Below, one piece after another: positions 52,233-60,938 of a stretch of 64,000 nt of DNA; the first letter of the stretch is position 1; the number at the start of each line of letters is the position of its first letter. Made by a program: the position numbers and the translations under genes. The notes under the pieces were generated by a model that was not told where the DNA came from, did no database searches, and saw nothing but the letters and a program-made list of their open reading frames with translations. Source of the stretch: DATAGZ01 sp036263455 (lineage in GTDB: Bacteria > Pseudomonadota > Alphaproteobacteria > Dongiales > Dongiaceae). The stretch is taken from assembly GCA_036263455.1 (NCBI GenBank), contig DATAGZ010000002.1:1-64000 (forward strand). Direction: 5' to 3'.

Positions 52233-53369
52233 ATGCCGGCAGATATCCGCCTCGTCGAGGACGCGATGGGGCGCGCCGATTTCATCGCCCTTCCCAAGTC
52301 CCTCTATCGCGGCCATGCCGGTTATGTGGCGCACCTGGACATGGAGCGCAAAGATACCCTGGACCGGCGGCGCAACCCCTATTTCGATCATGCCCAAGCC
52401 GCGTTGTTCGTAGCTTACGCCCATGGCCGTCCCGTCGGACGCGTCTCCGCTCAGCTCTGCAGGCTGTTTCAGGAGAAGCACGGCGAGCAGATCGGCCATT
52501 TCGGTTTCTTGGATGCCGAAGACGATCCCGCGCTGGTGCGGGATCTGCTCGATCGAGCCGCGCAATGGCTGCGCGAGCGTGGCGCGCGCGTCATGCTCGG
52601 GCCCTTCCATTTTTCCATCAACGAGGAGATCGGCCTGATGGTGGAGGGTTTCATGTCCCGCCCCATGATCATGATGCCATATCATCCGCCCTATCTTGGC
52701 GCGCATGTCGCGGCGGCCGGTTTCGAAAAAGCCAAGGACGTGCTGGCCTACGACCTGCCCACCGCCGCCTATCGTCCGATGGGCGGAGGCCGCCTGCTCG
52801 CGCGCATGGGCGCCGAGTCGCGCCTGCGGGTCCGTTCCCTCCAGGCGCACCGCATGGAGGAGGAGGTACGGGCCTTCTTCGATATCTATAATGACGCATG
52901 GTCGCAGAACTGGGGCATGATCCCCTTCACCGATGCAGAAGCGCGCGCGGCCACGAAGGCGCTCAAGCCTCTCATCGTCCCAGATCTGGTACGGGTCGCG
53001 GAACTGGATGGGGTGCCCGTGGCCATGCTGCTCTGCCTGCCCAATCTCAACGAGGCGATTAGCGATCTCGGAGGCCGCCTGCTGCCCTTCGGCTGGGCGA
53101 AATTGCTGTGGCGCCTCAAGGCCAACCGGCTGCAATCGGCGCGCATCGCCCTCATGGGAATCCGAAAGAAGTACCAAGGCACGCCCGCTTCATCCGCCAT
53201 GCTGGCCCTCATGTTCGATTCGCTCGTTGCCCCGGCGCGCGCGCGCGGGTTCCGTCATATCGAGCTCTCCTGGATCCTCGAGGACAATCAGCCCATGCGG
53301 CGGGTGATCGAGGCAATCGGCGGCAAACCTTATAAGACCTTCCGCCTCTATGAACGGCCGCTCGCGTGA
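52233..53369 (+). CDS. GNAT-like N-acyltransferase (possible ceramide/amide-forming enzyme)
   Basis: A 378-aa protein. N-terminal FIALPKSLYRGHAGYVAHLDMERKD and AALFVAYAHGRPVGRVSAQL, with C-terminal SWILEDNQPMRRVIEAIGG, show a double GNAT-type fold. Proteins of this type and length (often annotated only as GNAT or dATP pyrophosphohydrolase-like) occur in alphaproteobacterial ceramide loci as the acyltransferase. That assignment here is family inference, with no serine palmitoyltransferase in the window. It overlaps the following nucleotidyltransferase (GTGA). Confidence 0.72.
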   Translation: MPADIRLVEDAMGRADFIALPKSLYRGHAGYVAHLDMERKDTLDRRRNPYFDHAQAALFVAYAHGRPVGRVSAQLCRLFQEKHGEQIGHFGFLDAEDDPALVRDLLDRAAQWLRERGARVMLGPFHFSINEEIGLMVEGFMSRPMIMMPYHPPYLGAHVAAAGFEKAKDVLAYDLPTAAYRPMGGGRLLARMGAESRLRVRSLQAHRMEEEVRAFFDIYNDAWSQNWGMIPFTDAEARAATKALKPLIVPDLVRVAELDGVPVAMLLCLPNLNEAISDLGGRLLPFGWAKLLWRLKANRLQSARIALMGIRKKYQGTPASSAMLALMFDSLVAPARARGFRHIELSWILEDNQPMRRVIEAIGGKPYKTFRLYERPLA

Positions 53370-54124
53370 GCTGGAACGCCTTGGTCATGGCCGGCGAGCG
53401 GCGGGAGCGCGCCGAGCCCCTCGCCCAGGCGCATGGTCTCCCCCACAAGGCCATGCTGCCGCTCGCGGGCAAGCCGATGATCCGGCATGTCGTCGATGGT
53501 CTTGCCGCGGCCCAGGGACGGGAGAAACTCTACGTGCTGACGAGCGCGCCGGAGATCGCCGCCTTGTGTCCTGGCGCGGAAATCCTCGCGCCCGCCGCCT
53601 CGCCCGCCACCAGTCTCGCCAGCGCCCTCGATACGATCGGCCTGACGCGGCCTCTTTTGATCACCACCGCGGACCATCCGCTGCTCACACCTGCCATACT
53701 CGACCATTTTCTCGCCCATGTGCCCGCCACCTGCGATCTTGCCGTGGCGCTTGCCCCGGCGGCCCTTGTCGGAACCGCTTATCCTGGCGCGATCCGGACC
53801 TATTATCGGCTGGCGGGCGAGGGATATAGCGGGTGCAATCTCTTTCTGGCCCGCACGGCAAAAGCCGCCCGCGTCGCGCTTTTCTGGCAAAAACTGGAGC
53901 CCTTGCGCAAAAAACCGCTGCGCCTGGCCTGGCGGATCGGGTTTTGGCCGCTCCTGCTCTATGCGAGCGGCAGATTGACCCTGGGGCGGGCCTTCGCCCA
54001 TGTCTCGCGGCTGACAGGTGCCCATATCGCCCCGGTCGTGTTGCCCTTCGCCGAGGCCGCTATCGATGTCGATAAAACCGAGGACCTATACCTGGTGCGC
54101 CAAATCCTTGAAGCGCGCCACTAG
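53366..54124 (+). CDS. MobA-like NTP transferase domain protein
   Basis: A 252-aa nucleotidyltransferase starting at a GTG overlapping the GNAT stop. The N-terminus ALVMAGERRERAEPLAQAHG, HKAMLPLAGKPMIRHVV and LLITTADHPLLTPAILDHF are IspD/MobA-like; the usual GxGxR loop reads AGERRER, an altered but common variant. VDIDKTEDLYLVRQI closes it (landmark only: DVDKTEDL). It could activate an alcohol phosphate (CTP-dependent) for the CDP-alcohol phosphotransferase. It overlaps the next, opposite gene by 39 bases. Confidence 0.8.
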   Translation: MSWNALVMAGERRERAEPLAQAHGLPHKAMLPLAGKPMIRHVVDGLAAAQGREKLYVLTSAPEIAALCPGAEILAPAASPATSLASALDTIGLTRPLLITTADHPLLTPAILDHFLAHVPATCDLAVALAPAALVGTAYPGAIRTYYRLAGEGYSGCNLFLARTAKAARVALFWQKLEPLRKKPLRLAWRIGFWPLLLYASGRLTLGRAFAHVSRLTGAHIAPVVLPFAEAAIDVDKTEDLYLVRQILEARH

Positions 54125-54832
54125 CGCCTGGGCGCGCGTATAATCTTCGGGAAAGTCGATCTCGCCCCAGGCGAGACCCTTGATCGAGCAGGTTTCGACC
54201 GGGTGGGTTTCGGCGATCTTGCCGATCGCCCGCAAGTACCACCATTTCACCCCTTCGGGCGTATGCATGATATCGTCGAGCATGCGCGCAAACAGCGCTG
54301 GTCCCTGGCCGCGGAATAGGACCATGCCGATGGATTCGCCGTTGACCTGGTGGAGGGAAAGGCTCTTGCCAATCTCGCGCAGCCGCGTCCCTTCGATCCG
54401 CACTTTCATGTCGTCGTCGTCGTATTTGTCCTTGTGGTCGATCGTGACCGTGATCGCGGCCAGCGGGCTGGCGAGCAGCTTGGAAAGAATGGCGGGCTCG
54501 AACAACGTATCGCCGTTAATGACGACGAAATCGCCATTCATTTCGCCCCGCGCCAGCCAGCATGACGCCAGATTGTCAGCGATTTTGTAGAAAGGGTTGT
54601 ACAGCGCACGGATCGAAAGATCCCGTCCCGCTGCGCGCGCCAGCACCGCCTCGACGTCGCGCGCATGGTAACCGACCACCACGCAGATATCCTTGACACC
54701 GCATTGCCGTAATGCGGAGATTTGCCATTCGATCGCGCTTTGGCGTCCTAGCGGAAGCAAACACTTGGGTCGGCCTTCCGTCAGAGGAAGAAGCCTGGAT
54801 CCCTGGCCGGCACTGAGAATAAGGGCTTTCAC
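54086..54832 (-). CDS. Sugar/alcohol-phosphate nucleotidyltransferase (LicC-like)
   Basis: A 248-aa nucleotidyltransferase with an intact SAGQGSRLLPLT (7-18) loop, PKCLLPLG, and the metal-binding NGDTLFEP, GEIDFPEDYTRA. Its CTP/UTP-type fold matches CTP:phosphocholine or inositol-phosphate cytidylyltransferases and NDP-sugar pyrophosphorylases. It is convergent with the previous gene and shares 39 bases with it. Together they suggest nucleotide-activated headgroups for the lipid cluster. Confidence 0.85.
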   Translation of the reverse strand: MKALILSAGQGSRLLPLTEGRPKCLLPLGRQSAIEWQISALRQCGVKDICVVVGYHARDVEAVLARAAGRDLSIRALYNPFYKIADNLASCWLARGEMNGDFVVINGDTLFEPAILSKLLASPLAAITVTIDHKDKYDDDDMKVRIEGTRLREIGKSLSLHQVNGESIGMVLFRGQGPALFARMLDDIMHTPEGVKWWYLRAIGKIAETHPVETCSIKGLAWGEIDFPEDYTRAQALVARFKDLAHQV

Positions 54833-54912
54833 ACCGACCTCATGGCCGCGAAACGCGGCTTTGTCAACCTTGCCATCCCCTGGGCACCTGCTTATAACGA
54901 GGAGAGTCTTCG

Positions 54913-55593
54913 ATGCTGATCGTCTGTCCCTCCTGCACGACTTCTTTCGCTGTCCCGGATCACCTGATCGGCCCCATGGGCCGCACCGTGCAATGCACGC
55001 GCTGCGCGCATCGCTGGAAGGCGATGCGCGTAGCGCAGGAGCCGCCGGCCGAACCGACGCAGCCTATGGTGGAGACGCCTTATCCGTCGATTCCGGATAT
55101 CGAACGGCGCGTTCGGCCCATCGGGCCCGGCGAATTGCGCGAATACCGCTTTCCCTGGATACGGTTGCTTATACTGGTCCTTTTATTTGCCATCGCGGGG
55201 GCCGGCTATTATTACTGGGCGCAGATCGATCCTCTCGTGGAGGATCTGTGGAACCGCTCGGGCATCGCGGGCTATCTCCACCTTGGCAGTGCCGAGAAAC
55301 AGCCATCGGCGCAGCGGCTGCAGATCGCCAATGTTCACTTCAATCGCCTGGATCACGCGCATGGCGATATTTTGATCGAGGCGCAACTCTTCAACCCCAC
55401 CGAGACCGCGCTGCCGCCGCCGCCTATGATAGCGGTCGCCCTGGACAAGCACGGGAAGGAATTGCCGCCCTACCGAAGTATTCTTCTGGAGAAAACCACG
55501 GTCGCACCAGGAGAGACGCTGACGTTCCAGACCATGTTGCACCATACGCCCGACGCCGTTGAGACCCTGCGCCTGGGCTTTGCCGCCAATTGA
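54913..55593 (+). CDS. Zinc-ribbon membrane protein (MJ0042/DUF3426)
   Basis: A 226-aa protein: zinc ribbon C5-x2-C8 / C28-x2-C31 (VCPSC, QCTRCAHRW), one transmembrane helix (82-101) and a periplasmic DUF3426-like domain (LQIANVHFNRLDHAHGDILIEA... ending TLRLGFAAN). Conserved in alphaproteobacteria; the function is unknown, though a sensor or assembly role has been proposed. It lies between the lipid cluster and ssrA. Confidence 0.87.
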   Translation: MLIVCPSCTTSFAVPDHLIGPMGRTVQCTRCAHRWKAMRVAQEPPAEPTQPMVETPYPSIPDIERRVRPIGPGELREYRFPWIRLLILVLLFAIAGAGYYYWAQIDPLVEDLWNRSGIAGYLHLGSAEKQPSAQRLQIANVHFNRLDHAHGDILIEAQLFNPTETALPPPPMIAVALDKHGKELPPYRSILLEKTTVAPGETLTFQTMLHHTPDAVETLRLGFAAN

Positions 55594-55649
55594 CCTCTTT
55601 ATACCGATGCGATCCTCGCTTATATTAAGAGCGCCGGCTCGCCGGCTAT

Positions 55650-55903
55650 GGCAATAAACGCCTTGTGACATAAGCGGAGCGGACCCGGGGGCGGTACCCG
55701 GCGCCTCCACCATCTCCCATCGGTGGAAGACGGGGGCGAAATAGGATCGACGCACGTGGTAAAGGCAAGGTTTTTGCCCGGCATGGTACCACCGTTATCG
55801 GGCTATTTTACAAGTGCCAACGATAACAACCGTATGGCTATCGCTGCCTAAGTAATTAGGTAAGCGCGGCTTGGGGGGCGCCGGGCAACAGAAGTCCCCC
55901 CGT
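55650..55903 (+). ncRNA. ssrA: tmRNA, circularly permuted (two-piece) ssrA
   Basis: The acceptor piece comes first: its T arm CCGGG-GGCGGTA-CCCGG, then CGCCTCCACCA ending in CCA at 55710-55712. A 19-base spacer (55713-55731) follows, and the coding piece starts GGGGGCG (55732-55738), pairing with CGCCTCC of the acceptor piece (one G-U). GGATCGACG follows, then the tag GCC AAC GAT AAC AAC CGT ATG GCT ATC GCT GCC TAA (55816-55851), encoding ANDNNRMAIAA. Outer ends are approximate. Rescue of stalled ribosomes; excision of the spacer gives two RNAs. Confidence 0.95.
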
Positions 55904-55921
55904 TGCGTGGGAGGACTCGCG

Positions 55922-56407
55922 ATGAAGAGCCGGTTTCAATATGACGCGATGATGGAAGAAGCATTGCGCTCGGTCGTAAAAAAAGCGCTCGAGGAAGTGC
56001 GCCGCTATGGATTGAGCGGCGACCATCACTTCTTCATTTCCTTCTATACCAACCGTCCGGGCGTCTTCATCCCCCGCTATCTGACGGCGCAATATCCCAC
56101 CGAAATGACCATCGTCCTCCAGCATCAGTTCTGGGAGCTGAAGGTCGAAGATCATGCGTTCTCCGTGTCGCTATCCTTCGGAGGCAAGCCGGAACGGCTC
56201 ACGATTCCCTATGCCGCTATCACGAGCTTCGCCGATCCATCCGTAAAGTTCGCCCTGCAATTCGTGCCCGAAGAAGAGGCGGCCGTGGAGGAACAGCCGC
56301 CCGCCGCTCCGCAAAAATCGGCAGCAGCGCCAGAGCCTGCGCGCGAGACCCCGCGCGGCGAAGGGGCCGAGGTCGTTACCCTCGATCAATTCCGCCAAAA
56401 GAAATAA
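55922..56407 (+). CDS. sspB: ClpXP adaptor SspB (alphaproteobacterial type)
   Basis: A 161-aa protein with GGAGGA six bases before the ATG. The SspB substrate-binding core is recognisable: HHFFISFYTNRPGVFIPRYL, YPTEMTIVLQHQFWEL and FSVSLSFGGKPERLTIPYAAI, then an acidic/proline linker and the C-terminal ClpX-binding VVTLDQFRQKK. It tethers ssrA-tagged proteins to ClpXP. Immediately following ssrA, it couples tag and adaptor. Confidence 0.95.
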   Translation: MKSRFQYDAMMEEALRSVVKKALEEVRRYGLSGDHHFFISFYTNRPGVFIPRYLTAQYPTEMTIVLQHQFWELKVEDHAFSVSLSFGGKPERLTIPYAAITSFADPSVKFALQFVPEEEAAVEEQPPAAPQKSAAAPEPARETPRGEGAEVVTLDQFRQKK

Positions 56408-56431
56408 TCGACACATCCTCCTTTTAAAGAT

Positions 56432-56448
56432 GCCGGCTCAAGGCCGGC
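56432..56448. terminator. Hairpin between convergent sspB and acyl-CoA ligase
   Basis: GCCGGC (56432-56437), loop TCAAG, GCCGGC (56443-56448): a perfect 6-bp self-complementary stem in the 49-base gap between convergent stops. No T run of full length follows on either strand (weak TCTTT on the minus strand), so termination is only probable. Confidence 0.45.
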
Positions 56449-56456
56449 GCGGACGA

Positions 56457-58181
56457 TCAGAACAGCGCGTCGATCTCGTTCTTATAGCGGGCGATGATTT
56501 TGTGCCGCCGTGTCTTGAGTGTCGGCGTCAGAAGCCCGTTGGCGATGGTGAAGGGTTCACCGAGCAGATGATACCGCCGTATCTGCTCGTTCTGGCCGAG
56601 CTTGCGGTTAACGCGCGTGACCGCCTGGTCGATGACCCCGCGATAGACCGCCAGCGCACCTTCGGAAGAGAAGGGATCCGACCCATGCTTATCTCGCCAG
56701 GCCTGGCGATTTTCCTCGCTTGGCACCAGCAGCGCGCCGCAATGGGCCTTGCCGTCGCCGAACACTACCGCCTGGGCGATTTCTTCCTCCGCACAGAGCG
56801 CCAGTTCGAGCTTCAATGGGGATATCGTGTCGCCGCCGCTGAGCACGATGATATCTTTCTTGCGGTCGGTGATACACAAAAACCCATCCTGGTCGAGCGT
56901 CCCGATATCCCCAGTATGGAGCCATCCTTCCGCCAGAGCCTGCGCGGTCGCTGCCTCATCCCGCCAATAGCCGGTCATGAGATTGGCGCCGCGCGCGAGA
57001 ATTTCTCCATCTTCGGCGATGCGCACGCTGACGCCGGGAAGGGGCTGGCCCACCGTGGCGATACGATTGTCATCGGGGCGGTTGACGCTGATAACCGGAC
57101 AGGATTCGGTCTGGCCGTATCCCTGCAGGATGTGCACGCCCAGCGCCAGAAAATATCGGCCGAGGGCAGGATCCAACGCAGCGCCTCCCGAGATGAAGGC
57201 CTTGAGCGCGCCACCGAACAGCCGGCGGATTTGGCGGCGCACGGTGATGTCCAGAACCGCATCCACCGGGTAGAAAGAGAGCGGCAGGCGCCGGTCGTAC
57301 TTCCATTCCCCCAACCGCACGGTGGCGCGAAACAGTGCTCGGCGCCAGCGCGGCGCCTTGCGCAGTCGTGCCTCTATCCGATCGCGCAAGACCTCATAGA
57401 GGCGCGGTACGGCCGTCATGATGGTGGGCCTCGCCCGCTGAAAATCCTCGATCATCCGCTCCGGCGACCCGGCAAAGTAAATTTCCGCACCCAGGAAAAG
57501 CGGCCAGAACAGGCCCGCGACATGTTCGTAGGCGTGGGAGAGCGGCAGAAAGCACAGAAAGCGTTCCTTGCCGAGCCCGAGGCTCGCCAATATCTCGGTG
57601 GCGCCTGACAAGATCGCCATGACGGCGCGGTGCGGGACCATGACACCCTTCGGTCTGCCTCCGGTTCCCGATGTATAGATGATGGCCGCGAGCGAATCGG
57701 GGCCGCGGCCTGCACTCCTGCGGCGCAGCGTGTCCAAGGACGGAAGCGGCCCATCTTCAAGCGGCGAGAGCGCGCCACCGCCCCAACTCCAGCCGGGTAG
57801 GCCCTTCCGCTCGGCGAGCAGCGGCGCGAGCTTGACAGCTTGGACGGGTGAACAGAGCAGCGCCTTGGCGTTGCTGTGATCGAGGATATAGGCGTGATCG
57901 TCGGGACTGTTGGTGGCGTAGGCGGGAACCGAGACGCCCCCAGCCAAGAGAATGCCCAGATCCGCCGTCACCCAATCAGGGCCGTTCTCGCCCGCAAGCA
58001 TGACATGGTCTCCGGGCGCCATGCCGGCATCGATCAACCGTCCAGCGATCGCCGCGGCGCGTGCGAGGACCTCCTGGTAGGAGAGGGCCGCCGTCGCGCC
58101 TCGTGGATAAAGGCACGGCCGGGTGGCATGCCGTTCCGCTACATCCATAAATAGCTCGGCAAGATTGGAGAAACCGCTCAT
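56457..58181 (-). CDS. AMP-dependent acyl-CoA synthetase/ligase
   Basis: A 574-aa adenylate-forming enzyme. P-loop-like YTSGTGGRPKGV (169-180), FLPLSHAYEHVAG, ISGGAAL, GYGQTE, and LHTGDIG...LCITDRKKDIIVLSGG are all present. Layout fits long-chain fatty acyl-CoA synthetases (FadD group); chain length cannot be read. The ATG follows the histidine kinase stop with no gap, so it is coupled to it. Confidence 0.9.
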   Translation of the reverse strand: MSGFSNLAELFMDVAERHATRPCLYPRGATAALSYQEVLARAAAIAGRLIDAGMAPGDHVMLAGENGPDWVTADLGILLAGGVSVPAYATNSPDDHAYILDHSNAKALLCSPVQAVKLAPLLAERKGLPGWSWGGGALSPLEDGPLPSLDTLRRRSAGRGPDSLAAIIYTSGTGGRPKGVMVPHRAVMAILSGATEILASLGLGKERFLCFLPLSHAYEHVAGLFWPLFLGAEIYFAGSPERMIEDFQRARPTIMTAVPRLYEVLRDRIEARLRKAPRWRRALFRATVRLGEWKYDRRLPLSFYPVDAVLDITVRRQIRRLFGGALKAFISGGAALDPALGRYFLALGVHILQGYGQTESCPVISVNRPDDNRIATVGQPLPGVSVRIAEDGEILARGANLMTGYWRDEAATAQALAEGWLHTGDIGTLDQDGFLCITDRKKDIIVLSGGDTISPLKLELALCAEEEIAQAVVFGDGKAHCGALLVPSEENRQAWRDKHGSDPFSSEGALAVYRGVIDQAVTRVNRKLGQNEQIRRYHLLGEPFTIANGLLTPTLKTRRHKIIARYKNEIDALF

Positions 58182-60356
58182 CTAGCTGGCGAGCTGGTTG
58201 CGCGCGCCGGTCCTGCTGGCGTGCGGATCGTCCAGAACGCATCCCTTGGGAAGAACGATCGAGACCGTGGTTCCCGCGCCGATATCACTCTCGATCTCCA
58301 ATCGACCGCCATGCAGCTCGATCAGGCGTTTGGAGATAGGCAAGCCGAGCCCGCTGCCTTCGTATTTCTTGGCGATGGAGGGATCGGCCTGACGGAACGG
58401 CTCGGTGATCCATTTCAACGCCTCCTGGGAAATGCCGATGCCGGTATCGGTGACCGAGACGCGGAAGGCCCCGTCGGCTTCGATCATACTGCGCACGGTG
58501 ATCTCGCCCTGCGCCGGCGTAAATTTCACCGCGTTGGAGAGCAAATTGATCAGGACTTGCTTGAGTGCGCGCCGGTCGGCAACCAAGCAAACATCTTGAC
58601 TTGCCACGATGTCGAGGTGCAGCCGCTGAGCGGCGGCGATCATGCGCTCGCGCACGATATGCAAGCAGGAGGTGATCCACTCATCGACATTGACCGGTTC
58701 GGGGGAGAGAACAACCTTGCCCGCCTCGATGCGCGACATGTCGAGAATGTCGTTGATGACATCGAGGAGATGCGCGCCCGCCTGGTGAATATCCTTGAGA
58801 TAAGAGCGCTGCCGCTCGTTGATGGTGCCGAAAATCTCACGCTCCAGTACTTCGGTGAAGCCGATGATGGCATTTAGCGGCGTGCGCAGCTCGTGGCTCA
58901 TATTGGCGAGGAAGGCGGATTTGGCATTGTTGGCCGACGTCGCCTGGTCTCGGGCGGTGATAAGCTCGAATTCCGCGCGTTTCTGAGCGGAAACGTCCAA
59001 CTCGAATCCTCCGATCGCCATGACCGTGCCATCCCGTCGGCGTACGGGGAACTTGACCACCAGAAGCCACGCAGGACGAACCGGATCGCCGATTGCCCGT
59101 TCGGAAAAAAGCGGCTGACCCGTGGCCATGACGCGCGCTTCTTCGGCCGCATGCCGCCCTGCCTCGGCCGATGAAAGGAAATCGCTGTCGCGCTTGCCTA
59201 TGAGCGGTCCGGCGCTGCGCAATGTTTCCGAAGCGGAATTGGCGGCCAGGTAAACGCCGTCCAGGGATTTCATGAAAATACCGAACGGGGCGTGTTCCAT
59301 GATCGAGGCCAGGCGCGCATCCCCGATCGCCTTGGCTTCTGCATCCAGCTTTTCCTGGGTAATGTCGCGCAGCATTCCCTCAAAATAGAGGAGATTGCCC
59401 CGCGCATCGCGTACCGCCCTGCCTGATTCAAGAACCCAGAGCACTTCGCCCGTGCGATGCCGATAGACCTGGGCCTCGAACTCATTCACCGCTCCCTCAG
59501 TCAAAGCCATCTTGCGGAACAGATCGCGATGGTCTGGATTGACATAAATATTCGTCGGTTCCTCGGCAACCGCGGCCATGAAATCCTCGGTGCTGTCATA
59601 TCCGTTCATTTTGGCGAGGGCCCGGTTGGCGCGCAGCAGCCGTCCATCCGGGCTGGTGCGATAGACGCCATAGGGGATGTTGTCGAGCATTTCGCGATAC
59701 GCGCTTTCGGACTCGCGCAGTTGCGCGGTCAAGGCAGCGTTGATCGCGGCCTCGCGGCGATCGGCGATAATGACGACGGCGAAAGCGACAAGCGTGCTGA
59801 GCACGGTCGCGATCACATAGCCAATCGGGAGATACCATGGGATGAGCCGCGCCACCGGATAGGTGATCAAGTGAATGCCGAGCAGCATGAAGGCCGTGCT
59901 CGCCAGCCCATAGCCGGACCAAGCCCGGCGTGGCCGGTGCCGAAAGAATCCCACCGCGGTAACGATCCAGATGCACCCGCCGCCCACCGCCAGGGGGCCG
60001 TCCACCCAGGCGAGGTTCTTCAGAACGAATTGGCCAAACAGCGCCCAGGCCAGACCTATGGGAATGAGAAGCAGAAAAATCCTGTTGGGCACCCGACCGA
60101 TCATCGAAAAACTGCCGTAGCAGGTGACGATGGTGAAGGCGTTGATCATCCATATGCCCACGCCCTCGAGGTAACCGGGATACATTACCTCGAAGGGCAG
60201 CAACATCATTCGGACCACCGCACCCGAGAAAGCAATGGCCCACCAGCGGTAGGCCGGGTGGGCGTTAGGGCAGGAAGCGAGGTAAAGGATGGCCAGCGCC
60301 TGTGTCGCCGCTGTCGCGGCAACGAGGGCAAACTGCGCTAGAACATTCGATTCCAT
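58182..60356 (-). CDS. Membrane-bound PAS-PAS sensor histidine kinase
   Basis: A 724-aa kinase. Six or seven N-terminal transmembrane helices (about 8-198) form an uncharacterised sensor domain. Two PAS domains (about 215-335 and 345-460) follow, then HisKA with H488 (MSHELRTPLN) and a HATPase with LINLLSNAVKF, VTDTGIGIS, EGSGLGLPISKRL (about 590-705). No receiver domain; the partner regulator is not in the window. Its stop abuts the start of the acyl-CoA ligase. Confidence 0.92.
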   Translation of the reverse strand: MESNVLAQFALVAATAATQALAILYLASCPNAHPAYRWWAIAFSGAVVRMMLLPFEVMYPGYLEGVGIWMINAFTIVTCYGSFSMIGRVPNRIFLLLIPIGLAWALFGQFVLKNLAWVDGPLAVGGGCIWIVTAVGFFRHRPRRAWSGYGLASTAFMLLGIHLITYPVARLIPWYLPIGYVIATVLSTLVAFAVVIIADRREAAINAALTAQLRESESAYREMLDNIPYGVYRTSPDGRLLRANRALAKMNGYDSTEDFMAAVAEEPTNIYVNPDHRDLFRKMALTEGAVNEFEAQVYRHRTGEVLWVLESGRAVRDARGNLLYFEGMLRDITQEKLDAEAKAIGDARLASIMEHAPFGIFMKSLDGVYLAANSASETLRSAGPLIGKRDSDFLSSAEAGRHAAEEARVMATGQPLFSERAIGDPVRPAWLLVVKFPVRRRDGTVMAIGGFELDVSAQKRAEFELITARDQATSANNAKSAFLANMSHELRTPLNAIIGFTEVLEREIFGTINERQRSYLKDIHQAGAHLLDVINDILDMSRIEAGKVVLSPEPVNVDEWITSCLHIVRERMIAAAQRLHLDIVASQDVCLVADRRALKQVLINLLSNAVKFTPAQGEITVRSMIEADGAFRVSVTDTGIGISQEALKWITEPFRQADPSIAKKYEGSGLGLPISKRLIELHGGRLEIESDIGAGTTVSIVLPKGCVLDDPHASRTGARNQLAS

Positions 60357-60425
60357 TATGCCGTCCTGCCGACCATCTCGGCTGTCCTCCCATTACCCTC
60401 GCCTATGACGGACGAGGATCTTGCG

Positions 60426-60938
60426 TCACGGCGCGGGTGTCTCGGATCTAGGGGCAAAGCTGCGCGCCTGGGCAATCGCCGTCTCCACATCATTCGGAGA
60501 AAGCTCCTTGATCAGTCGGTCTCGTGTTTCGTTCAGGAGCGCGCGGTCGGGGTTGCGGATCGCGAAATGACCGGCAATCGTCACCCACACCAGCGCCTCG
60601 CGTTTATCGACTGGAGCGCCTTGGCCCAGCTGATCGAGGACCGCGAGCCCGATCATGGCTTCGCTATTGCCCTGACGGGCGGATCGGCCGTACCAGTAGC
60701 GGGCCGCCTCGAAACTTACCGGCCCGACATAGCCATAATGGTAAAAACCCGCGAGGTGAAACTGCGCCTCCGGATTGCCGCGATCGGCAAGCGTGCGAAG
60801 ATGCAGATAGGCACGAAACTTCTCGCCCTCGGTCATTTCTTTTTTGATCTGCTCCATGGTGAGTTCCGCCTGGGCCGGTGTGCCGAGGAGAAGCAGGACG
60901 AGAATCAGCCCGATGAGGGCGAGGGGGGATCGATACAA
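60426..60938 (-). CDS. Secreted Sel1-repeat-like protein
   Basis: A 170-aa protein with signal peptide (LALIGLILVLLLLGTPAQA, cut after AQA). Sel1/TPR-like repeats include GNPEAQFHLAGFYHYG and GNSEAMIGLAVLDQLGQG, with ANDP-type helices. Role unknown; Sel1 repeats usually bind proteins in envelope complexes. It overlaps the upstream small gene by 34 bases. Confidence 0.75.
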   Translation of the reverse strand: MYRSPLALIGLILVLLLLGTPAQAELTMEQIKKEMTEGEKFRAYLHLRTLADRGNPEAQFHLAGFYHYGYVGPVSFEAARYWYGRSARQGNSEAMIGLAVLDQLGQGAPVDKREALVWVTIAGHFAIRNPDRALLNETRDRLIKELSPNDVETAIAQARSFAPRSETPAP

